A stretch of 64,000 nucleotides of DNA, from the NCBI GenBank assembly GCA_963774155.1, contig CAVZDW010000013.1:1-64000 (forward strand). The letters run 5' to 3'. The notes below the pieces were generated by a model. It ran no database searches. It was not told the DNA's origin and saw only the letters and a list, made by a program, of their open reading frames with translations. The translations under genes were made by a program, and so were the position numbers. Numbering within the stretch: position 1 is the first letter of the stretch; each line of letters begins with the position of its first letter. Shown here one piece after another: positions 58,471 to 64,000 of the stretch. Source of the stretch: DASSUW01 sp963774155 (lineage in GTDB: Bacteria > Actinomycetota > Thermoleophilia > Solirubrobacterales > Solirubrobacteraceae).

Positions 58471-58480
58471 TGGTTGTACA
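58461..58480. promoter_or_regulatory. 20-bp near-perfect palindrome upstream of alkD (operator candidate)
   Basis: TGTTCAACCATGGTTGTACA pairs in 9 of 10 positions per arm, with the perfect core CAACCATGGTTG. It overlaps the start of the 30-codon frame, where a TetR- or MarR-type repressor could bind. No regulator gene is adjacent. Confidence 0.45.
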
Positions 58481-58550
58481 AGATGCCTTCAGCTGGACCG
58501 GCTCCGCGGCAGCTCGAACCCCAGCATCGAGGGAGGTGGGATCGGCGGTT

Positions 58551-58589
58551 GTGCTGACTTTTCCTCGCATAGCGCAGGTTTGTCAGCAC
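58551..58589. other. Structured stem-loop in the intergenic region
   Basis: GTGCTGAC (58551-58558) pairs perfectly with GTCAGCAC (58582-58589). Inside, CCTCGC (58563-58568) can pair with GCGcAGG (58572-58578) with one bulged C, leaving T-rich internal loops. It lies in the non-coding stretch between alkD and the YbhN gene and could be a terminator-like structure, small RNA or operator. Confidence 0.4.
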
Positions 58590-58628
58590 GCCACTTTCCG
58601 GAGTCGACGCCACATCGATCCCCCACTG

Positions 58629-58641
58629 CCCTACCCAGCCG
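58629..58641 (-). repeat. Second copy of the CGGCTGGGTAGGG motif
   Basis: On the minus strand CGGCTGGGTAGGG is identical to 39740-39752, the left edge of the 168-bp inverted-repeat element. The rest of the arm is not conserved here. Confidence 0.4.
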
Positions 58642-58690
58642 CAGTCTGACGTCCGGCAACCGTTGACGCCCGGCCACCGGACGCCGACCG

Positions 58691-58696
58691 TACCCT
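58691..58696 (+). promoter_or_regulatory. -10 box (TACCCT) for the YbhN-type gene
   Basis: TACCCT ends 6 bases before GTG 58703 and directly before an earlier GTG at 58697, which favours 58703 as a leaderless start. Confidence 0.4.
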
Positions 58697-58702
58697 GTGA
58701 GC

Positions 58703-59692
58703 GTGCCCCTTGCCTCGCTCGGTGACAGCTTCACGTCGTTCTTCAACGCCGTCGGGGACTTCTTCGGGAGCGTCGCCGCGATCCAGTGGCTGGCGCTCAT
58801 CCCGGCCCTTGCGTCGTTCCTGATCTACCTCACGCTGCGCTCGCGCGCGTCCTTCAACATCCTGCGCGCGGCGTATCCCGAGGAGCGGATCCAGTTCCGC
58901 TTCATCTGGGGCGCCTACATCGCCGCGTACGGCTTCAACAGCGTCGTCCCGGCCCGTGGCGGGGACGTGGTGCGGCTCTTCCTGACCAAGACGAGCGTGC
59001 CCAACGCGAGCTACCCCGCGGTCGCCTCGGCCTTCTCGGTCGAGCTCATCTTCGACCTCTGCATGGCGATCCCCATCCTCGCCTTCGCCTTCACGCAGGG
59101 CGTCTTCCCGAAGCCGCCGGACTTCTCGAGCCTGCCCGCCTTCGACCTCGCGTTCTTCGCCGGCAATCCGCGCTTCACGCTCTTCCTGCTCACCGTGCTG
59201 GGCATCGCCGTGCTGGCCGGCTTCGCGCTGCTGTCGGCGCGCGTGCGGGCCTTCTGGGAGCGCGTCCGCCAGGGCCTGACGATCCTCTTCGACCGCCGCC
59301 GCTACTTCCGCGAGGTGTTCCTCGTCCAGCTGACCGGCTGGCTCTTCCGCTTCACCGCGTTCTTCCTGCTGCTCGAGGCGTTCAACGTCGGCGGGTCGGT
59401 GCGCAACGTGCTGCTCGTGCTCGGCGTCAACGTGGTGGCGGCGCTCGTGCCGTTCACGCCCGGCGGCGCCGGCGTCCAGCAGGCGCTGCTCGTGAAGGTG
59501 TTCGCCGGCACCGCGACGGGCGCGACGGTGGCGGCCTACTCGGTCGGCCAGCAGATCGCGATCGCCGCGTTCACGTTCGCGGTGGGCTTCGCGGCGCTGG
59601 TCTGGATCTTCAAGATCCGCTCCTTCAAGGAGGTCATCGCGCAGGGGCGCGCGGCGCGTTCGGAGCAGCAGCCGCACGAAGCGGCGGCCTGA
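58703..59692 (+). CDS. YbhN/UPF0104-type integral membrane protein (LPG synthase/flippase-like)
   Basis: The 329-residue protein has seven or eight membrane helices and the conserved parts of the lysylphosphatidylglycerol synthase membrane region: FIWGAYIAAYGFNSVVPARG, GGDVVRLFLTKTSVPNASYP, and FTPGGAGVQQALLVKVFAGT. Stand-alone versions (YbhN) may move lipids; no synthase domain is present, so lysine transfer is not expected. The end is charged (SFKEVIAQGRAARSEQQ). Function in this organism unknown. Confidence 0.8.
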   Translation: MPLASLGDSFTSFFNAVGDFFGSVAAIQWLALIPALASFLIYLTLRSRASFNILRAAYPEERIQFRFIWGAYIAAYGFNSVVPARGGDVVRLFLTKTSVPNASYPAVASAFSVELIFDLCMAIPILAFAFTQGVFPKPPDFSSLPAFDLAFFAGNPRFTLFLLTVLGIAVLAGFALLSARVRAFWERVRQGLTILFDRRRYFREVFLVQLTGWLFRFTAFFLLLEAFNVGGSVRNVLLVLGVNVVAALVPFTPGGAGVQQALLVKVFAGTATGATVAAYSVGQQIAIAAFTFAVGFAALVWIFKIRSFKEVIAQGRAARSEQQPHEAAA

Positions 59693-59709
59693 ACGCCAGC
59701 CGCAGTTCT

Positions 59710-59973
59710 CTAGCTCAGGCCCTGCCGGGCCTCGCGCACGAGCGTGACGGCCTCCGGGAACACCGTGGCCATCACGGCGCGGACCTGCTTGGCCTGATCC
59801 TCCGCGCTGCCCTGGAGGTTCACGCGGTTGATCGCGGCGACGGTCATGTCGACCGCGAGCTTGATCGCGTTGTCGGCCCACGCGAGGTTCTGGGTCGACT
59901 GCATCTGCTCGGCCATGTCCTGCAGCCGCTTCTGGAAATCAGGGTCGTTGAAGAAGCCTCCGAAGCCTTCCAT
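59710..59973 (-). CDS. Hypothetical protein, small and helical
   Basis: The 87-residue protein (MEGFGGFFNDPDFQKRLQDM) is mostly helical, with the segments QKRLQDMAEQMQSTQ, KLAVDMTVAAINRVNL and KQVRAVMATVFPEAVTLVRE. No family is recognised. It lies 17 bases after the YbhN gene, on the opposite strand, and about 17 bases downstream of the CBS protein gene, with which it may be co-transcribed. Confidence 0.5.
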   Translation of the reverse strand: MEGFGGFFNDPDFQKRLQDMAEQMQSTQNLAWADNAIKLAVDMTVAAINRVNLQGSAEDQAKQVRAVMATVFPEAVTLVREARQGLS

Positions 59974-59990
59974 GACCCTAAGGCTACTGG

Positions 59991-60440
59991 TCAGCCGCCG
60001 CCGCGCTCATGGAAGAAGAAGTCCGGCATCACGGCGCGCGTGACGCGGGCCGAGAGCTGGCTGGACAGCTCGGCGTCACCGGTCCGGGAAGCGAGGTCGT
60101 CGAGCGTCACGATCCCGGTCAGCCGGCCGCCGTCCATCACGACGAGCCGGCGGATGCCGTGGCGGACCATCAGCTCGCCCGCCTCCTCGACCTCCATGGC
60201 GCCCGCCGCGGTGATCACCGGCGAGGAGGCGTGGTCGGCCACGTGGTCGCCGAAGTCGCGCCCGTCGGCGATGACCGACAGCGCGAGGTCGCGGTCCGTG
60301 ACGAACCCCACCGGGCGGTCGCCCTGGACGATCACGACCGAGCCGACGTTGCGCTCGCGCATGAGCTCGGCGATCTCCCGCACCGTGCGCTCCGGCGCGG
60401 CGGTGACGACGGACTCCGTCATGACGTCGCGGACGAGCAC
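59991..60440 (-). CDS. Protein with two CBS domains
   Basis: The 149-residue protein starts VLVRDVMTESVVTAAPERTV and has two CBS motifs: AELMRERNVGSVVIVQGDRP with VGFVTDRDLALSVIADG, and AGELMVRHGIRRLVVMDGGR with LTGIVTLDDLASRTGD. CBS pairs bind adenosine nucleotides and report energy state. The GTG at 60440 is chosen because a TAGACT box lies 7 bases upstream (60448-60453) and a longer frame would run into the divergent gene. Confidence 0.85.
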   Translation of the reverse strand: MLVRDVMTESVVTAAPERTVREIAELMRERNVGSVVIVQGDRPVGFVTDRDLALSVIADGRDFGDHVADHASSPVITAAGAMEVEEAGELMVRHGIRRLVVMDGGRLTGIVTLDDLASRTGDAELSSQLSARVTRAVMPDFFFHERGGG

Positions 60441-60447
60441 GCGGGCG

Positions 60448-60457
60448 AGTCTACAAT
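60448..60457. promoter_or_regulatory. Symmetric bidirectional -10 element AGTCTACAAT
   Basis: TAGACT (minus, 7 bases from GTG 60440) and TACAAT (plus, 8 bases from GTG 60466) share the TA at 60452-60453. TACAAT is close to the sigma-70 consensus. Confidence 0.5.
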
Positions 60458-60465
60458 CGCGCGCC

Positions 60466-60687
60466 GTGGCGCATCGCACCCCCACACAGCAAGCGATCCA
60501 GCGGCGGATCGAGGGCCTGATCGCCCTCGCCGCCCCGGTCCTCGACGTCGTCCTCTACGCCGGCGACCGCGTGTCCCGGGTGGCGGGCCGCAACCAGATC
60601 GATCCGGACCCGCCGCGGCGCATCGGCGAGCGCGGAGCGCGCAGCTCGATCGGCGGCCCTCCGGACGGCGGCGAGGCGAGACACTAG
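60466..60687 (+). CDS. Small protein of unknown function
   Basis: The 73-residue protein begins VAHRTPTQQAIQRRIEGLIA, has a hydrophobic stretch (LIALAAPVLDVVLYAGD) and a basic, Gly-rich end (PPRRIGERGARSSIGGP). No family is recognised. GTG 60466 is 8 bases after TACAAT, and its TAG at 60685-60687 is part of the next promoter. Confidence 0.5.
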   Translation: MAHRTPTQQAIQRRIEGLIALAAPVLDVVLYAGDRVSRVAGRNQIDPDPPRRIGERGARSSIGGPPDGGEARH

Positions 60688-60690
60688 GAT
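60685..60690 (+). promoter_or_regulatory. -10 box (TAGGAT) made from the upstream stop codon
   Basis: The TAG stop of the 73-residue gene supplies TAGGAT; GTG 60700 follows after 9 bases. Confidence 0.45.
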
Positions 60691-60699
60691 CTTCGCCGC

Positions 60700-61638
60700 G
60701 TGGCAGCGGTCGCCGGAGACTCACGAGAGCAGCAACTCGCCTGGGAGGCGCGTCAGCGTCCGCGTGCCGCCGTAGCCGCGATCCTCGGCGGCGTCCTCAC
60801 CATCGTGGGCTACCTGTGGTGGGGCCTGACGCTGCGCGACGCCCCGCGGGCCGGCTTCCTCGAGTCGCTCGAGCGCCTCGGCGACGGCCCGCTCGGCCCG
60901 ATGCCGAGCCTGCTCACCCCGCGCTTCGAGTTCCTCAACGACCGCGCTGTCGGCCTGATCGGCTCCGGCATCGTCCGCGCGCTGGCCCTGTTCGCGCTCG
61001 CGTGGGCGGTGACCTTCATCGCCGTCGCCACCCGCGCGCGCCGCAAGGAGTTCATCCGCGCCGCCGTCTACGTGACGATGGTCGGCGCCGTGGCTTCCGG
61101 CCTCGCGCTGATCGTCACCAGCGTCGCCACGGCGCTCGCCGTCTCGAGCTACCTCGACGGGCCGCGGACGGTGGCCGAGGCGACCGACTTCGGCGGTGGC
61201 TCGATCTTCGCCACCGGCGAGCTGCTGATCTACTACGTCTGCCCGTTCGTGATCGGCGCCGGCCTGCTGCTCGTCTCGCTCAACGCCATGCGCGCCGGCC
61301 TGCTGACCCGCTTCCTCGGCATCCTCGGCGTGGTCAGCGGCGTCCTCGCCGTGCTCCCGCAGCTCATGCCGCTGCCGGTCATCCAGTCGTTCTGGCTCAT
61401 CGCCGTCGGCATCATGCTGCTCGGCGGCGGCCGGGCGGGAATGCCGCCCGCCTGGCGGACCGGACAGGCCGAGCCGTGGCCGAGCGCCGTGGAGGCCGCG
61501 AACCGCCGCAAGGCGGCCGAGGACCGTCGTCAGGGCATCGAGCCGGGCAGCGCGAAGCCCGCGCCCGCGGGGGAGCGCGTGCCGGCCGGCAGGCCGCACG
61601 TGTCCTCCAAGAAGCGCAAGCGCAAGCGCCGCGACTAA
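60700..61638 (+). CDS. Integral membrane protein with a basic C-terminus
   Basis: The 312-residue protein has about six membrane helices (AAVAAILGGVLTIVGYLWWG; RALALFALAWAVTFIAVATR; VTMVGAVASGLALIVTSVAT; LLIYYVCPFVIGAGLLLVSL; FLGILGVVSGVLAVLPQLMP; QSFWLIAVGIMLLGGGRAG). The last 50 residues are cytosolic and end in SSKKRKRKRRD, a strong positive patch that could bind nucleic acid or phospholipid. The family is not recognised; it may be DUF4386-like. Confidence 0.65.
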   Translation: MAAVAGDSREQQLAWEARQRPRAAVAAILGGVLTIVGYLWWGLTLRDAPRAGFLESLERLGDGPLGPMPSLLTPRFEFLNDRAVGLIGSGIVRALALFALAWAVTFIAVATRARRKEFIRAAVYVTMVGAVASGLALIVTSVATALAVSSYLDGPRTVAEATDFGGGSIFATGELLIYYVCPFVIGAGLLLVSLNAMRAGLLTRFLGILGVVSGVLAVLPQLMPLPVIQSFWLIAVGIMLLGGGRAGMPPAWRTGQAEPWPSAVEAANRRKAAEDRRQGIEPGSAKPAPAGERVPAGRPHVSSKKRKRKRRD

Positions 61639-61649
61639 GCGCCGGCTGG

Positions 61650-61817
61650 CTACGGACTGCTGCTCGGCGCGGCGTTGAGCATGGCGTCGATGGCCACCAG
61701 CAGGCCGAGCCACCCGGAGAACGGGCGGTCGTCGCCCGTTCCGTCGGTAGCGCGCCCGTCCAGCTCATCGCCCGCCAGGCGCAGCTCGAGGGTGATCGTG
61801 ACCGCTCGTGAGGTCAT
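61650..61817 (-). CDS. Small protein next to a LuxR-type regulator gene
   Basis: The 55-residue frame (MTSRAVTITLELRLAGDELD...) has a beta-rich first half and a second half (FSGWLGLLVAIDAMLNAAPS) like a hydrophobic helix. It starts at ATG 61817, 77 bases after the end of the LuxR-type gene in the same direction. Coding is inferred from composition and position; the function is unknown. Confidence 0.45.
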   Translation of the reverse strand: MTSRAVTITLELRLAGDELDGRATDGTGDDRPFSGWLGLLVAIDAMLNAAPSSSP

Positions 61818-61894
61818 GGCCACAGGATGGCCGGGTGGGTGGGGATTTCCATCGGGGGGACCCCTAAACGCCGTCCCCAGACTTTGACCGGCGC

Positions 61895-64000
61895 TCACGG
61901 CCCGCCGAGGGCTCCCGCGAGCTCGCGGCGGGAGCGGATCCCCAGCTTGCGGTACGCGTTGCTGAGGTGGACCTCGACGGTCTTGGGCGTGACGAACAGC
62001 GTCTGGGCGATGTCGCGGTTGCTCTGGCCCTCGGCGGCGAACGCGGCCACGCGCCGCTCGCTCGCGGTGAGGGCGTCGACGCCGCCCGTGGCGGTCGTCC
62101 GCGGCCGCGCGCCGGACGCGTAGAGCTCGGAGCGCACGTGCTCCACCAGCCCGTCGGCGCCGCAGGCGTCGGCCAGCTCGAGCGCGCGCCGGAGCGGGTC
62201 GCGGGCGTCGCTGGGCCGCCGGTCGCGCCGCAGGGCGCCGCCCAGCTCGGCCAGCGCCTTGGCCTGCTCGAGCCGGTTGCGCGACGGCTCGAGCACGACC
62301 ACCGCCTCCTCGAGCAGCCCGATCTCGCCGCGGATGACGCCGAGCGTGCGCAGGACCGGCCCGACCGTGCCCGGGGCGCCCCAGCGGCGGGCGTCGGCCA
62401 GCTCCTCCTCGGCGAGGGCGACGGCTTCGTCGCGCCGGCCGAGCCGGTCGAGCGCCCGCGCCGTGTTCGAGCGCGGGTGCGTGGCGGCGGGCAGCTTGAG
62501 CCAGCCGTGTACGGCGGCGAACTCCTCGTACGCGGCGACGACCTCGTCGTCCCGGCCCTCGGCGAGCAGCACCGCCAGGTTGGCGGCGCGCCAGAAGCGG
62601 ACGCCGTCGGCCCAGCCGTGCATCCACGGCCGCCCCCGCTCGAGCATCGCGCGCGCCTCGTCGGGCCGGCCCCGCTCGAGCAGCGCGGTGGCGATGAAGG
62701 CGCTCGTGTAGCGGCCGGCCGTCAAGCCGAAGCCCCAGACGTCGAACTCCTCCTGGGCCGCGCGCAGCGACTCCTCGGCCTCGACCAGCTCGCCGAGCTG
62801 CAGGAGCGCGAACCCGTGCCACAGGTGCAGCGACGAGATGCCGAGCAGCGAGCCGTGGCGGTGCGCCTCGCGCTGGGCGGCCGCCCACTGGGCGTCCGCC
62901 TCGGGGCTGTCGGCGAGGACGAACGTGTTGAGCGCGGCCAGCGCGAGCATGCCGTTGTCCTGCGTCGCCATCTCGCCGCCGTCCATCGAGGCGAGGGCCA
63001 TCCGGACCGCAGTGTCGGCGGCGCCGCCCTTGTAGGCGTACACGAGCCCCGCCATCGCGCCGATCCGCTTGACGCCGAGCGGGGAGCCCGGTGGCGGCGG
63101 GTCCAGGTGCTCGTCCAGCACGTCGAGGTCGGCCGGCGTCCCGACCCCGAAGAAGCGCATGATCGTCCCGAACGCGAAGAGGCTGCGGCGCTCGTCCTCG
63201 CGCTCGGCGGGCAGCTCCGCGGCCGCCCGCTCCGCGAACGCGGCGGCCTCCTCGCCGCGGTCGGTGAACACGAGCGAGTGCACCAGCGCGTAGGCGACGA
63301 TGCCCTTCAGCCCGGGGTCGGAGAGCGTCTCGTAGGCCTCGGCCAGATGGGCATGGGAGGCCGGGCCGTCGGTGAGGATCTCGGCGAGGCCCAGCTCGGC
63401 CAGCAGCCCGGGCCGCCAGTCCGCCGGCGCGGGCTCCTCGAGCGCGCGCCGCAGGATGGTCACGCCGCTCTCCGCCGCCCCGCGCGAGACGGCCGCGCGG
63501 CCGGCTTCGCGGAGCTGGCCGGCGACCCACTCCTGCCCGCGCCGCGGGGCACTCAGGAGGTGGGCGGCGACCTGCTCGGGCGGGGCGCCCGCGTCGAGCA
63601 GCACGCGCGCGGCGCGCTCGTGCTGGAGCTCGCGCTCGCCGAGCGGCAGCTCCTGATAGACGGCGTCGCGCACGAGCGCGTGGACGAAGCCGAGCGGCGC
63701 CTCGGGTCGCAGGATCTCGGCCCGCGCCAGCGCGCCCGTGGCGTCGGCCACGCGCGTCTCGTCGAGGCCGGTGAGCGCGGCGACGGCGGGCAGCGTGGCG
63801 CTCTCGGCCAGCACGGCGACGGCCCGCGCCACGGCGATCGCGTCCTGCGAGAGCCGGGCGAGCCGCATGATCACCGTCCGCGAGACGGCGCGCGGGCCGA
63901 TCTCCAGCACCACGTCGGCGTGCGCGGCGTCGGGCTTCACGCGGTCGGTCTCCAGCGCGGTGAGGAGCTGGCGCAGGAACAGCGGGTTCCCGCGCGTGGC
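61895..64000 (-). CDS. LuxR-family ATPase regulator (LAL type), 5' end beyond the window
   Basis: At least 701 codons are present and the frame runs off the right edge (the sequence before KPDAAHADVVLEIG reads TRGNPLFLRQLLTALETDRV, the NTPase end motif). The middle is a long helical repeat region of TPR type (LLAELGLAEILTDGPASHAH; EARAMLERGRPWMHGWADGV). The end carries a LuxR helix-turn-helix (LTASERRVAAFAAEGQSNRD, then VTPKTVEVHLSNAYRKLGI). Such LAL proteins combine an N-terminal AAA/STAND NTPase with TPRs; the P-loop must lie outside the window. Target genes unknown. Confidence 0.9.
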   Translation of the reverse strand, partial: ATRGNPLFLRQLLTALETDRVKPDAAHADVVLEIGPRAVSRTVIMRLARLSQDAIAVARAVAVLAESATLPAVAALTGLDETRVADATGALARAEILRPEAPLGFVHALVRDAVYQELPLGERELQHERAARVLLDAGAPPEQVAAHLLSAPRRGQEWVAGQLREAGRAAVSRGAAESGVTILRRALEEPAPADWRPGLLAELGLAEILTDGPASHAHLAEAYETLSDPGLKGIVAYALVHSLVFTDRGEEAAAFAERAAAELPAEREDERRSLFAFGTIMRFFGVGTPADLDVLDEHLDPPPPGSPLGVKRIGAMAGLVYAYKGGAADTAVRMALASMDGGEMATQDNGMLALAALNTFVLADSPEADAQWAAAQREAHRHGSLLGISSLHLWHGFALLQLGELVEAEESLRAAQEEFDVWGFGLTAGRYTSAFIATALLERGRPDEARAMLERGRPWMHGWADGVRFWRAANLAVLLAEGRDDEVVAAYEEFAAVHGWLKLPAATHPRSNTARALDRLGRRDEAVALAEEELADARRWGAPGTVGPVLRTLGVIRGEIGLLEEAVVVLEPSRNRLEQAKALAELGGALRRDRRPSDARDPLRRALELADACGADGLVEHVRSELYASGARPRTTATGGVDALTASERRVAAFAAEGQSNRDIAQTLFVTPKTVEVHLSNAYRKLGIRSRRELAGALGGP

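Overview
The window is a very GC-rich, densely packed piece of an actinobacterial chromosome, with almost no intergenic DNA and many 4-base gene overlaps. The gene set points to the Thermoleophilia (Solirubrobacterales type): a fused 2-oxoglutarate dehydrogenase E2-E1 protein, a possible NucS-type endonuclease tail, a subtilisin-inhibitor-like lipoprotein, a DUF1028 protein and several lineage-type secreted proteins. This assignment is by gene content and base composition only. I see no rRNA, tRNA, CRISPR, insertion sequence or phage genes.

Layout. 0-4.2 kb: possible NucS tail, YjbQ-type enzyme, arylsulfotransferase-like secreted protein, alkyltransferase-like (ATL) repair protein, DUF1028 protein, secreted protein. 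4.2-8.45 kb: a giant lipoyl-lipoyl-E2-E1 oxoglutarate dehydrogenase. 8.45-14.4 kb: Nudix hydrolase, a ppx-like phosphatase broken by one base, glyoxalase-fold protein, metallo-beta-lactamase (MBL) hydrolase, ABC1-type kinase. 14.4-22.3 kb: pyruvate kinase, methionine aminopeptidase, a two-component pair, a large secreted protein behind a hairpin, and an FAD oxidoreductase. 22.3-26.3 kb: a damaged stretch with a truncated DUF559 nuclease, a frameshifted M29 aminopeptidase and two divergent MBL genes with apparent single-base insertions. 26.3-35.3 kb: metF, a secreted beta-propeller-like protein, YgjP peptidase, subtilisin-inhibitor-like lipoprotein, two cyclic-di-GMP proteins and a GNAT. 35.3-45.3 kb: citrate synthase, dCTP deaminase, a STAND ATPase regulator, a long imperfect palindrome, PfkB kinase, quinone oxidoreductase, DEAD-box helicase, cyclophilin, aldehyde dehydrogenase. 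45.3-52.7 kb: two glycosyltransferases, a methyltransferase coupled to an orphan Hcp protein, HAD hydrolase, phosphotransferase, glycosidase. 52.7-58.7 kb: PRC-barrel protein, SixA, MFS, M20 peptidase, and a damage-repair group (peroxiredoxin, Fpg/Nei, AlkD). 58.7-64 kb: YbhN-type membrane protein, CBS protein, small proteins and the 3' part of a LuxR-type ATPase regulator.

The most striking property is the way the genes start. Many have no Shine-Dalgarno sequence; instead a TAnnnT box sits 6-10 bases before the start codon, which predicts leaderless mRNAs. At five divergent gene pairs the two boxes overlap on one TA, giving a symmetric AnnnTAnnnT element with a start codon close on each side; a sixth copy has a near start codon on one side only. 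In tandem genes the TAG/TAA stop of the upstream gene often supplies the TA of the next promoter. Where genes instead overlap (ATGA, GTGA), starts appear coupled to the upstream stop; two such starts are best read as CTG codons (Fpg/Nei and a methyltransferase).

Central metabolism (oxoglutarate dehydrogenase, citrate synthase, pyruvate kinase, MetF) is interspersed with stress and repair functions (Nudix, ATL, peroxiredoxin, Fpg/Nei, AlkD) and signalling proteins (histidine kinase pair, GGDEF/EAL proteins, STAND and LuxR-type regulators). Up to five single-base insertions break otherwise well conserved genes between 10.8 and 25.5 kb; sequencing error and true gene decay cannot be told apart here.
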